DNA of 33,097 nucleotides from CAZWDL01 sp964632995. GTDB lineage: Bacteria; Bacteroidota; Bacteroidia; Chitinophagales; Saprospiraceae. Of this stretch, positions 9,482 through 17,438 are shown piece after piece (the first letter of the stretch is position 1; every line of letters begins with the position of its first letter). Location of the stretch: contig CAZWDL010000084.1 in assembly GCA_964632995.1 (NCBI GenBank), positions 1 to 33,097 of the forward strand. Reading direction: 5' to 3'. The translations under genes were made by a program, and so were the position numbers. The notes beneath the pieces are model-generated. The model searched no databases, was not told the DNA's origin, and saw nothing but the letters and a program-made list of their open reading frames with translations.

Positions 9482-11392
9482 TTATTTCCCCGGCGTATGA
9501 TCCCGTTTGACGACCGGCAGCCGTATCTGCGACGGGAATTCAGCGCTGTGATGAATTTGATTGTTTGCTACCACCCCTTCTTTCTCGTCAAAGTTATTCC
9601 CGCCCGTATTCAGGTTGCGCGTAAAGCGTGGGAAGTTACTGCTCGAAATTTCGATGCGGATGCGGTGGCCCTTTTCGAAGTAGTTGCTGGTAGACATGGG
9701 TGTCAGGTTCAGTTGGTACACCTCGCCGTCCTCCATAAATACCTCCTTGTCGTAGCCCTCGCGGTAGCGGGCGCGCTGTATGGTTTCGTCCAGGTTGTAG
9801 GCGCGGCCGTCGGGATAGACATCGATCAATTTGATGGTGAAATCCGTGTCCTTGGCGTCCGAAGCGACGTAGAGGGTGCTCTCGATAAAGCCCGATACTT
9901 CCACCCCTTCTTCCAGCGGTTCGGAGGTGTAGACGAGGATGTCGTGGCGGGTTTCCATGGCTTGCTGATCGAAAGAGCCGCCCTGGATGGCGTTGCCCGT
10001 GCAGCAGACGTTGCCGCCGTAGGAGGGAACGGGATTCATCGGATCGTAGGTGAAGCTGTCAGGTGAGCTGTTTTCGCCGGCTTTCGTCGTGCTGAGTTTT
10101 CCATCCCCGTAGAGGCTGTTGGCTTGGCCGCCGCTCGATAGGTAGAACGTCGTCATTTCGGCCTCCTTAGGAGGCCACTGTTCGGCGTGCTGCCATTGGT
10201 TGAGGCCCATCGTGTAGTACTGTACTCGGGGCGTTTTTTCCTTGAAACCATTCTCCTCGCCTTTCAGCCATAAATCGAACCAGGCGTAGATCTGCTCGTC
10301 GTAATTGAGCCGGGCATCACCGACACTGCGTTCGCCGACGATGGTGTTCTCGGTAGCGCGCGTATAGGCGCAGTGCAGGGTAGGGGCGATGACCAGGTAC
10401 TGGTTGTCGGCCACTTCCGGATCGTCAATGTTGTTGCGCACGTGATTGAAGAGAGCCAGGTTGGGGCTGATGGAGACATCGTACCAGGAGCAGAACCAGA
10501 AGCTCGGTACGCCGAAACCCATATCGTCGTGGTAAAGGCCGCCCTCGTACCAGGCCGGATCATTGGGTTTGCGGCGGATCATCTTGTCGTAGATCTCCGA
10601 TTTGCCGTTGACGTTCTTCAGAATGCCGGAAACGGGCAGATGGCTCAGTGCCTCCGACATGTCCACCGGTGGATTTTCGGGGGCCAGGTCGTAGTAGCGC
10701 GAGAGGCGGATCAGGTCTTCCTGTGTCGCTCCGGGGGGAATGCGGGGTTTGAACTTATCGTGCTCCACCCCGTAGAGCCAGGCCGTGAAAAGCATCTGCT
10801 GGGCGCCACCGCGGTACCAGTTACCCTGCTCGTAGTAGTCGCCTATGCGACCTACACCGGCGCCGTAGCCCATGGGAACCATGGCGGCGTGTGAAGGATG
10901 ATCGAGGGCGGCGACAGCCATTTGCCACTCAGCGGTAGAAGAGCAGCCGTAGGTGCCGATCTTGCCGTTGCTCCAGGGCTGGTCTTTCATCCAGCTGAAG
11001 GCGTCATAGCCGTCGGTGAGTGGTACGCCGAGAATGTCCCACTGCCCTTCGGAGAAGTAGCGCCCGCGTTCGTTTTGCACCACGTAGGCATAGCCGCGCT
11101 TCACGGCCTCGTAGGCGCGCTGAGCGCTGCGGCTTCTGCGCTCGCCGTCGCCCCAGGAATTGAAGTTATAAGGGGTACGTACAAAGATGACCGGTACCGG
11201 CTCATCGGTTTTGGGCCGGTAGATATCGGTGGCCAGCCGTATGCCGTCGCGCATGGGCATCATCACCTTTTGATCGATGACGGCGATGGCTTCGAGTTTT
11301 TCCCAGATGTCATTATCGCTTTGTGCAGCCAGTTGAGAGAAATTGCTGATGCATAAAACCAGGAGAAGAGGCAGAAATAAGATTTTTTTCAT
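9482..11392 (-). CDS. CocE/NonD family hydrolase, exported (X-Pro dipeptidyl-peptidase S15-like)
   Basis: 636-aa secreted serine hydrolase. The signal peptide MKKILFLPLLLVLCIS...LAAQS ends near residue 23. The S15/CocE fold is clear: VMMPMRDGIRLATDIYRPK, PVIFVRTPYN, RGYAYVVQNERGRYFSEG, DGYDAFSWMKDQPWSNGKIGTYG, and the nucleophile region GCSSTAEWQ. A likely catalytic His lies in VIAPTLHC, and the C-terminal jelly-roll (about 470-630) has VEVSGFIESTLYVASDAKDTDF and RIEISSSNFPRF. The family hydrolyses esters, amides or X-Pro peptides and acylates beta-lactams; the substrate here is unknown. It is transcribed away from the degenerate region at 11.4-12.2 kb and is not in an evident operon. Confidence 0.9.
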   Translation of the reverse strand: MKKILFLPLLLVLCISNFSQLAAQSDNDIWEKLEAIAVIDQKVMMPMRDGIRLATDIYRPKTDEPVPVIFVRTPYNFNSWGDGERRSRSAQRAYEAVKRGYAYVVQNERGRYFSEGQWDILGVPLTDGYDAFSWMKDQPWSNGKIGTYGCSSTAEWQMAVAALDHPSHAAMVPMGYGAGVGRIGDYYEQGNWYRGGAQQMLFTAWLYGVEHDKFKPRIPPGATQEDLIRLSRYYDLAPENPPVDMSEALSHLPVSGILKNVNGKSEIYDKMIRRKPNDPAWYEGGLYHDDMGFGVPSFWFCSWYDVSISPNLALFNHVRNNIDDPEVADNQYLVIAPTLHCAYTRATENTIVGERSVGDARLNYDEQIYAWFDLWLKGEENGFKEKTPRVQYYTMGLNQWQHAEQWPPKEAEMTTFYLSSGGQANSLYGDGKLSTTKAGENSSPDSFTYDPMNPVPSYGGNVCCTGNAIQGGSFDQQAMETRHDILVYTSEPLEEGVEVSGFIESTLYVASDAKDTDFTIKLIDVYPDGRAYNLDETIQRARYREGYDKEVFMEDGEVYQLNLTPMSTSNYFEKGHRIRIEISSSNFPRFTRNLNTGGNNFDEKEGVVANNQIHHSAEFPSQIRLPVVKRDHTPGK

Positions 11393-11460
11393 GAAAAGCC
11401 TTTTGTGTGTTTGAAAGTTTAACTCACTTCATAATCCAAACCCGTAAAATACAAAAAGGA

Positions 11461-11634
11461 AAGAAATGGGAAAACAGCAACTGGCTGATCTATCAGGAAC
11501 AGGGCGCCTAACGCCGGGCGGCGGACCTGCTCGACTCGCTAAGCAACAGCCCGGTATTTCTGCACGAGAACAAACAACTCGGTGAACTGGCGCGCCGCTA
11601 CCGAAATCAGGCTATTTCCTCGATGACGGGATAG
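11461..11634 (+). pseudogene. Unidentified C-terminal gene remnant with in-frame TAA
   Basis: The frame through TGG at 11467 reads KKWENSNWLIYQEQGA, then TAA at 11509-11511, then RRAADLLDSLSNSPVFLHEN and KQLGELARRYRNQAISSMTG, ending at TAG 11632-11634. The residues look like a genuine helical C-terminus, and a single change (CAA Gln to TAA) would explain the break. No start codon or good upstream coding sequence is seen; 11393-11460 looks non-coding. I do not recognise the family. An alternative ATG frame at 11466 gives a compositionally poor 39-codon peptide and I do not favour it. Confidence 0.35.
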
Positions 11635-11639
11635 CCCCG

Positions 11640-12240
11640 TCAATACAGGTACAACTTATGCTCCTTGATAATACCTATTAACTTTTCCCCATAATCGGGA
11701 TCGGTTGCGTATCCCGAAACCTCCAAGCCAATAGCCTAGCGGTCGAAACGGTGCTTCGGAATGCGGAAGAGCCAGTTGTATCGCTTATTTTCCCTTAGGT
11801 GCCGGGCCAGGTCCTTGTAACAAGCCAGCACATTCGGATATTTGCGAAAGCTTGCTCTGTTCAGAGATGCCGGCCTGTCTGTCTGGCTTTCCTCGGTAAA
11901 AATCCAATACACCGGTTCCTCTTCCGGGTTGCCTTTGATGCCGAAATGGTTGTTGGCTTCGGTGGCAAGTTCGCTGGTGCCCCAGCCGGATTCCAGTCCG
12001 CCCATAGCCAGTATGATGGAATGAGGAATGCCGGAAGATTCTGAAACACGGAGGGCCTCATCCTGGTAATTATCCAGGTAAAGGGAGACGATGGAAGAAG
12101 AGTCACGCTCAGTAGTGGCTTTGCCGGTGGCAGTATTCGTTTTCTGAATCCACCAGGCGGGATTGCTGGTTAATACGAGAAGTAAAGACAGAACAACCCA
12201 TCGGAAAGTTTTCTTTTTTTTTCAGGTTGGAAGGAAGCAT
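11640..12240 (-). pseudogene. Glucosaminidase (FlgJ-like peptidoglycan hydrolase) disrupted by a frameshift and a nonsense codon
   Basis: The intact product would be a membrane-anchored or exported N-acetylglucosaminidase of about 199 aa acting on peptidoglycan. The conserved core reads SSGIPHSIILAMGGLESGWG (catalytic Glu in LESGWG), SELATEANNHFGIKG, SFRKYPNVLACYKDLARHL and RYNWLF. Two lesions are visible. First, ATG at 12240 starts MLPSNLK but a run of nine A (12222-12214 on this strand) puts it out of frame; with eight A it would read into the hydrophobic segment FRWVVLSLLLVLTSNPAWW. Second, the codon at 11738-11736 is TAG after KHRFDR, yet the same frame continues AIGLEVSGYATDPDYGEKLI and ends HKLYLY-TGA at 11640-11642, the normal family C-terminus; Trp (TGG) is expected at that codon. 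The longest intact piece is 11736-12005. Confidence 0.8.
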
Positions 12241-12818
12241 GTGTCGGGAGATTATTTGATGGAAATAGAACGAAATCCAACTTTCACTTGTCTGAGGCAG
12301 AAAGCGGGTAAAGCTGCTTTACCATCGATCGTTACCCATACTGGCTGTTATATTAAGGCTTTTGTTAACGTATGAAGAGAAGAGGATGTTCTTTGGGAGC
12401 GTTATTCTTTAGCTTCGTTGGAGCTGCTTTATGGAAACACTCACCATCACTTGTCACTGTTTGCGAAATAGAGAAGTAGTGCCTGATGACCTTCTCCTGC
12501 GGTTCATCGGCGAAGCTGATGTGTGCCTCCATCAGCCAGAATCGGCACCGGTGTAAGTAACTGTATATATGCTATCCACCTCAGGGATTGATTGCATTTG
12601 CAATTCTATTTTCACCTGAAGAGATAAGAAGATTAGGAGACACGAAGACCGGGAGATCGACAATGGCCGGCGACCTCCAATGATCAATGGCTGATTCTCT
12701 TTCTCCATGTCCCGTGTTTCCTGGTTTTTCCTCCAAACTTCCCAATGATCATTTACTTACTTTCCACTAATCTTTTATCTTAGGCAGGTGCTAAATCAAT
12801 ATAAAAGCCCTGCATTTC
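12241..12818. other. 578-bp region without a convincing gene
   Basis: No frame in either strand has recognisable family motifs. Short ATG frames on the plus strand (for example from 12258) have no credible composition. The right part holds the palindromic element 12622-12780, and GCAGG/CCTGC (12784-12788, 12809-12813) forms a weak inverted repeat just before the next gene. It probably contains the promoter of the 12819 gene, but I cannot point to a box. Confidence 0.5.
12622..12780. repeat. Palindromic element with ~15-bp inverted ends
   Basis: The ends AGATAAGAAGATTAG (12622-12636) and CTAATCTTTTATCT (12767-12780) are inverted copies with one single-base gap. The inside has weaker symmetry: GAGACACGAAGACC (12637-12650) against GTCCCGTGTTTCC (12708-12720). 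About 159 bp in all, upstream of the 12819 gene. Could be a MITE-like remnant or leader structure. Confidence 0.45.
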
Positions 12819-15284
12819 ATGAAACGAAGGTTCTTTTTGCTACTGGGGATATTCTTCCTGGCCGGCTCCTGCCGGGGGCCTTCCGGATCCGAAGAAAGCA
12901 CTGAGCCGGGATTTCCCCAACTCAGCGGCATCTACCCCCACCTGGCCTTTTACAACGGCGAAGATGAGTGCGGTACCGGTGCTGTCGTACCCTGGGCCGG
13001 CCGCTTATGGGCCATCACTTACGGTCCGCATCTGCCCAACGGCTCTTCGGATAAACTCTACGAAATCACCCCTGCATTGGAGCGCATTGTCCGCTCCGAA
13101 AGTGTTGGCGGCACGCCTGCCAACCGGATGATCCATCGCGAAAGCGGGCAGTTGTTTATCGGTCCTTACGCCATCGGTTCGCAGCGACAGGTGCGTGTGA
13201 TCCCCTACGATCGCATGCCGGGGCGCCATACGGGGAATGCCCGGCACCTGACTGATCCGGAGAATAAGCTTTACTATGCGACGATGGAGGAGGGGTTTTA
13301 CGAAGTTGACGTCCACACCTTGGAAGTGCATACCCTGTACGAAGACGGTAATGGCCGGGAAGCCGGCCCGACCGACCTGTTGCCCGGCGCCCACGGTAAG
13401 GGACTCTATTCCGGCCAGGGGGGATTGGTGTATTCCAACAATGGCGAAGCTTCTCCAGAGGCTCGTCGAAAATTCGACATCGAAGCCGGTGTGCTGGCGG
13501 AGTGGGACGGGGAGCAATGGACTACGGTGCGCCGTAACCAGTTCGTCGAAGTGACCGGCCCCGGCGGCATATACGGCAACTCCAATCCCGCCACTGATCC
13601 TATCTGGGCAACAGGATGGGACCACAAATCGGTTGTTCTCGGCGTCCGCGACAATGATCACTGGTCCTTCTACCGGCTGCCCAAGGCCAGCCACAGCTAC
13701 GACGGGGCCCACGGCTGGAATACCGAGTGGCCGCGTATCCGTGACGTGGGCACGCCGGAGCAGCCCGATTACCTGATGACCATGCACGGCATGTTCTGGC
13801 GTTTTCCGAAAACCTTTTCTTCCTCCAAATCCGCCGGTATCCGCCCGCGCTCGGCCTACCTGAAGGTGATCGGTGACTTTGCGCGTTGGAACGACCGGCT
13901 GGTCTTCGGCTGTGATGATTCGGCCCGCAAGGAATTTCTCAATACCCGGACGATAAAGGGCGATATCGGCGGCCCCGGGCAGTCAAATTCCAACCTGTGG
14001 TTCACAAGTCCGGAATTGCCTGACCAGCTGGGCCCCACCACGGCGGAGGGGGCGGTCTGGCTGCGGGAAGATGTGAAGGCAGGCGCCTCCTCCGAACCCT
14101 TCCTCTTTGCCGGCTGGCCACTGCGCTCCTGCTGGATATTCAATGAAAGCGATCAGCCGGTAAATTTGACCTTCGAGGTGGACCGGCAAGGCGACGGGAA
14201 TTGGGAAAGGCTACAAACTGCCCCGGTAAAAGCGGGACAAACGCAACAGATTGCTTTCCCCGCTGATGCGCCAGGAGAATGGATTCGACTGCGTCCTCAT
14301 GAGGATGGCCGCCTTACCGCCCATTTCTACTACGCCGGCGAGGAGCCGCGATCCACGATGCCTGGTCCCTCGTTTCGCGGACTGGCGCGCGTGGAAAATG
14401 ATCGGGCGACAGGAGGGCTGCTCTACGGATTAGGCGATAACCGACGGACGCTGGGCCTCGCCGCTGTGCAATTTGACGGCGCTGAGGTCATTCCTAAGGG
14501 ATACTATGAACTGAATGAAAAACTGGAACTGCGTCGTAAAGAGGATACGGAAAGGGAGCAATATATCCGGCAAAAGCTGGCCATTCCCGAAAACGTCATT
14601 ACCATCGACAGCGCCTCCGTGCTCATCGTGGATGATCGCGAACGCCGTTGGCGTCTGCCCCTGGGGGCGGAAGCATTCACGGGTCTTACAGATGCCGGAA
14701 TGCTGCGCATCGCCCGCGAGGTGGCTACCGAGCGCGACCTGCTGCACTGCCACGGCGCCTTCTATGAACTGCCCGCCGAAAATGCCGACGGCTTCGCCAA
14801 GCTGCGCCCGGTGAGCTCCCATCCTTTCCGCATCCATGACTACGCCAGTTACCGCGGCCTGCTGCTGATGACGGGCGTCGATCCGGCGGCCGGGGAGGAT
14901 AATCCGCACATTATCGTTTCCGATGACGGCAAAGCTGCTGTCTGGGCCGGCGTCATTGACGACATTTGGAAAATGGGCAAACCGACCGGCCGGGGCGGGC
15001 CCTGGAAAAATACACCAATTGAGGCGGGTGAAGCTTCCGATCCCTATCTCATCGGGTTTTACGACGAACGAAGCCTCTCGCTTTCGCATGATGCTGAAGA
15101 GCCCGTCACCTTCCGGATCGAAGTGGAACCTGTCGGACACGGGCCCTGGATGACCTATCGGGAAGTCACCCTGGCGCCGGGGGAAATCTTCGAATATGCC
15201 TTCCCCGGCAGTTTCCAGGCGCGCTGGATTCGCTTTCGGGCCGACCGGGCGACACGGGCGACGGCCTGGCTGGTGTATAGGTAG
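12819..15284 (+). CDS. Uncharacterised 821-aa lipoprotein with a duplicated C-terminal beta-sandwich-like domain
   Basis: I do not recognise a named family. The N-terminus is a lipoprotein signal with lipobox AGSC (Cys18). Residues about 30-400 have repeating beta-strand/turn signatures (VPWAGRLWAITYG, RMIHRESGQLFIGPYAI, PENKLYYATMEEGFYEVDV, GKGLYSGQGGLVYSNN) that suggest a beta-propeller. Two homologous segments of about 80 residues follow: about 427-510 (SEPFLFAGW...PVNLTFEVDRQGDGNW...EWIRLRP...TAHFYY) and about 738-821 (SDPYLIGFY...PVTFRIEVEPVGHGPW...RWIRFRA...TAWLVY). The second one forms the very C-terminus, so the gene ends naturally at its TAG. It is likely a periplasmic or surface protein that binds or processes a carbohydrate or similar ligand, which is inference only. 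A single gene between a decaying region and a pirin. Confidence 0.75.
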   Translation: MKRRFFLLLGIFFLAGSCRGPSGSEESTEPGFPQLSGIYPHLAFYNGEDECGTGAVVPWAGRLWAITYGPHLPNGSSDKLYEITPALERIVRSESVGGTPANRMIHRESGQLFIGPYAIGSQRQVRVIPYDRMPGRHTGNARHLTDPENKLYYATMEEGFYEVDVHTLEVHTLYEDGNGREAGPTDLLPGAHGKGLYSGQGGLVYSNNGEASPEARRKFDIEAGVLAEWDGEQWTTVRRNQFVEVTGPGGIYGNSNPATDPIWATGWDHKSVVLGVRDNDHWSFYRLPKASHSYDGAHGWNTEWPRIRDVGTPEQPDYLMTMHGMFWRFPKTFSSSKSAGIRPRSAYLKVIGDFARWNDRLVFGCDDSARKEFLNTRTIKGDIGGPGQSNSNLWFTSPELPDQLGPTTAEGAVWLREDVKAGASSEPFLFAGWPLRSCWIFNESDQPVNLTFEVDRQGDGNWERLQTAPVKAGQTQQIAFPADAPGEWIRLRPHEDGRLTAHFYYAGEEPRSTMPGPSFRGLARVENDRATGGLLYGLGDNRRTLGLAAVQFDGAEVIPKGYYELNEKLELRRKEDTEREQYIRQKLAIPENVITIDSASVLIVDDRERRWRLPLGAEAFTGLTDAGMLRIAREVATERDLLHCHGAFYELPAENADGFAKLRPVSSHPFRIHDYASYRGLLLMTGVDPAAGEDNPHIIVSDDGKAAVWAGVIDDIWKMGKPTGRGGPWKNTPIEAGEASDPYLIGFYDERSLSLSHDAEEPVTFRIEVEPVGHGPWMTYREVTLAPGEIFEYAFPGSFQARWIRFRADRATRATAWLVYR

Positions 15285-15431
15285 CGGGTAAAGGGATATG
15301 CTCGGTATTTCAGCTTCAGGCTTAGAATTGGTGACAAGTAATCCTTGATTCATTTCACCGGATTATTGACGTTTAAACACTGAATAGAACAAAACCTCTG
15401 GTAGAATTGTATTTCACAAAACAATACTTAT

Positions 15432-16448
15432 ATGAGTTCCAACGCTATCATTCGCATTAAGCCGCTGGGTTTTCCCTGGGAAACCAGCGATCCCTTTATC
15501 TTTTGTGTTCATCACGATGATCTTTTTCCGGAAGGCAATGAGCATATGGGCCCCGACGCCTCCTTGACGGGCCGCACCCTGGGCAATGATTTTGTTACCA
15601 AAGACGGCTGGCGTATGTATCACGGGCGCACTGTTCCCGGCTTTCCCGCGCATCCGCACTGCGGCTTTGAAACCGTGACCATTTGCCGTAAGGGCTTTAT
15701 CGACCATGCCGATTCGCTGGGCGCTGCCGGTCGCTTCGGCAACGGTGACGTGCAGTGGATGACCGCCGGCAAGGGCGTGCAGCACTCGGAGATGTTTCCC
15801 CTCTTAAAGAAAGACGAAAAGAACCCGGTCGAGCTTTTCCAGATCTGGCTGAACCTGCCACGGGCCAAAAAAAAAGTCGAGCCTCATTTTGCCATGCTTT
15901 GGGCGGATAACATCCCAACGTTAAAAACAAGTGATGGGCAGGGCAATACCACCGAAGTGACACTTGCCGCCGGCCGGCTCGGCGAGGTGCAGGCCCCGCC
16001 GCCCGCTCCCGATTCCTGGGCCGCCGACCCCGCTAACGAAGTCGCCATCTGGACCCTTCGCATGGCGCCTTATGCCCGATGGACGCTTCCGGCAGCGTCG
16101 GAAGGGATCAAGCGTAGCCTGTATTTTTTCGATGGGGAAAAGATGAAAATCGCTGATCAGGAAGTAGCGTCCAATCTCGCCGTTGAGCTGCGGACCCATC
16201 GGGAAGTAGTACTCGAAAACGGCCCGCAGGAAAGTCAGTTACTACTCCTTCAGGGCCGGCCGATTGATGAGCCCGTCGTGCAGTACGGCCCCTTCGTAAC
16301 CAACTCCCGCGCCGAAGTGCAAGAGGTGATGAATGAATTCCAGCGCACCCAGTTTGGCGGTTGGCCCTGGCCCCGCCCCGATCAGGTGCATCCGCGAGAG
16401 AAGGGGCGCTTTGCGAAATATCCGGATGGAAAGGTGGTGGAGGCTTGA
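15432..16448 (+). CDS. Pirin family protein
   Basis: Cupin-superfamily iron protein of 338 aa. The N-terminal cupin has the pirin metal set: His74 and His76 in AHPHCGFETVT, His118 and Glu120 in GVQHSEMFPL. Other signatures are FIDHADSLGAAGRFG and DVQWMTAGKG. The C-terminal cupin (about 200-300) is less conserved and ends in the family motif FVTNSRAEVQEVMNEFQRTQ with FGGWPWPRPD. Pirins have reported quercetinase or redox-sensing roles; the real role here is open. Cytoplasmic, no signal. Followed by a hairpin, so probably a single-gene transcript. Confidence 0.92.
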   Translation: MSSNAIIRIKPLGFPWETSDPFIFCVHHDDLFPEGNEHMGPDASLTGRTLGNDFVTKDGWRMYHGRTVPGFPAHPHCGFETVTICRKGFIDHADSLGAAGRFGNGDVQWMTAGKGVQHSEMFPLLKKDEKNPVELFQIWLNLPRAKKKVEPHFAMLWADNIPTLKTSDGQGNTTEVTLAAGRLGEVQAPPPAPDSWAADPANEVAIWTLRMAPYARWTLPAASEGIKRSLYFFDGEKMKIADQEVASNLAVELRTHREVVLENGPQESQLLLLQGRPIDEPVVQYGPFVTNSRAEVQEVMNEFQRTQFGGWPWPRPDQVHPREKGRFAKYPDGKVVEA

Positions 16449-16452
16449 TGCC

Positions 16453-16503
16453 GGATCTTTATCCTGTGGAATGATCGCCCTGCGAGTTCCACAGGGTAAA
16501 TCC
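16453..16503 (+). terminator. Hairpin downstream of the pirin gene
   Basis: GGATCTTTATCCTGTGGAA (16453-16471) can pair with TTCCACAGGGTAAATCC (16487-16503) with one bulge and one or two mismatches. It starts 5 bp after the pirin stop. There is no T-run, so an intrinsic terminator is only probable. Confidence 0.5.
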
Positions 16504-16525
16504 GGAATGATCGCGCAGCGAGTTC
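16468..16525. repeat. Two 22-bp direct repeats, period 36 bp
   Basis: GGAATGATCGCCCTGCGAG at 16468 and GGAATGATCGCGCAGCGAG at 16504, each continuing TTC, match at 20 of 22 positions. The first copy overlaps the loop of the hairpin behind the pirin gene. No function is evident. The remaining sequence to 16869 has no gene. Confidence 0.6.
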
Positions 16526-16790
16526 AGAAGGAATCGTGGTTTTATTGTATACACCATACCTGAGAAACTACTGAAAAAAGTACCAAAGAAATATTCGACG
16601 GAACTAAATTGAGTTTAAGTTGTTTTATAGACTGACGGATGAATGGATCCAGTTTTTTAAATGGCAATGAGCATCACTTAACTTGCAGATTTTTTCTTCT
16701 CTCCTCAGCGTTTGTAAGAACTAAATTTTCCCGTTAAATTTTACTGTTGTCGGATTGGCCCTTCGTTTATAAGGTGCTGGTCTTTACAGC

Positions 16791-16810
16791 CTTCTGTTTA
16801 AAGACAGAAG
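16791..16810 (+). promoter_or_regulatory. Leader hairpin upstream of the RRM gene
   Basis: CTTCTGT (16791-16797) and ACAGAAG (16804-16810) form a perfect 7-bp stem with a 6-nt loop, 59 bp before the RRM start. It sits in what would be a long 5' leader. TTTG at 16711-16714 and TAAATTTT at 16736-16743 are weak candidate promoter elements. Confidence 0.4.
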
Positions 16811-16869
16811 CGTAATGCCGCTCACTACTCGGAAGGTCCGGTCAATTTTTACTTATTTAATTTTTTGAG

Positions 16870-17142
16870 ATGAACATTTTTGTTGCAAGACTGAATTACG
16901 ATACCCAAAGTGAAGACCTGCAGGAAGCCTTCGAAGAATTCGGAGAAGTTTCTTCTGCCAAAGTCATTACAGACAAGTTTACCGGCCGTTCCAGAGGCTT
17001 CGGTTTCGTTGAAATGGATAACGATGACGATGCACGTACGGCTATTAACCAAATGAATGACACGGAACTGGACGGCCGTACCATCGTCGTCAAAGAGGCG
17101 GAACCCCGTAAGGAAAACCGCAGCTCTAATAACAGATGGTAA
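16870..17142 (+). CDS. RNA-recognition-motif (RRM) RNA-binding protein
   Basis: 90-aa protein made of one RRM. RNP2 is IFVARL (residues 3-8) and RNP1 is RGFGFVEM (42-49), with the aromatic residues F4, F44 and F46 at the RNA-contact positions. The beta-alpha-beta spacing (EDLQEAFEEFGEV, DDARTAINQMN, LDGRTIVVKEA) is complete and a short basic/polar tail RKENRSSNNRW follows. Such short RRM proteins are common in Bacteroidota and cyanobacteria and bind RNA in the cytoplasm, sometimes cold-regulated. Here the gene has a long untranslated leader with a hairpin and is closed by a strong stem, so it is probably a monocistronic, post-transcriptionally controlled gene. Confidence 0.93.
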   Translation: MNIFVARLNYDTQSEDLQEAFEEFGEVSSAKVITDKFTGRSRGFGFVEMDNDDDARTAINQMNDTELDGRTIVVKEAEPRKENRSSNNRW

Positions 17143-17182
17143 GCATAAGCTTCCTGTAAAGCGATAATTCTTTCCCGCTGGA

Positions 17183-17217
17183 GGCAGATGCCCGGTATTT
17201 TACGCCGGGGATCTGCC
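17183..17217 (+). terminator. Stem-loop downstream of the RRM gene
   Basis: GGCAGATGCCCGG (17183-17195) pairs with CCGGGGATCTGCC (17205-17217): 12 of 13 pairs, one G-G mismatch, 9-nt loop. It lies 40 bp after the RRM stop. The T-rich tract after it is weak (ATCC TTCGGG ATATTTT). Confidence 0.65.
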
Positions 17218-17438
17218 ATCCTTCGGGATATTTTACATTTGAGATAAAACGGAGCGCTTCACTTAGTAATAGCGCTAACCAATCGAGGGAATAACATAAA
17301 ATACTATCTGCTGTCAATACTCTTCAGCCGACTCCTACTGTAGTCATTAACAGATGATTTTAGTTTGCCTTTCCTGGATTGAATCTGATCCATCCGGTTG
17401 ATGCCCTTCTCATCGCATCGGCCGTTAAATAATATTTA

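Noticed and set aside
9452..11356. Long plus-strand frames (204, 173 and 152 aa) under the CocE gene
   Set aside because: They are antisense shadows of a clear S15/CocE gene and have no family motifs.
13005..15353. Minus-strand frames of 260 and 307 aa
   Set aside because: Antisense to the 821-aa lipoprotein; composition is that of shadow frames, no motif or signal.
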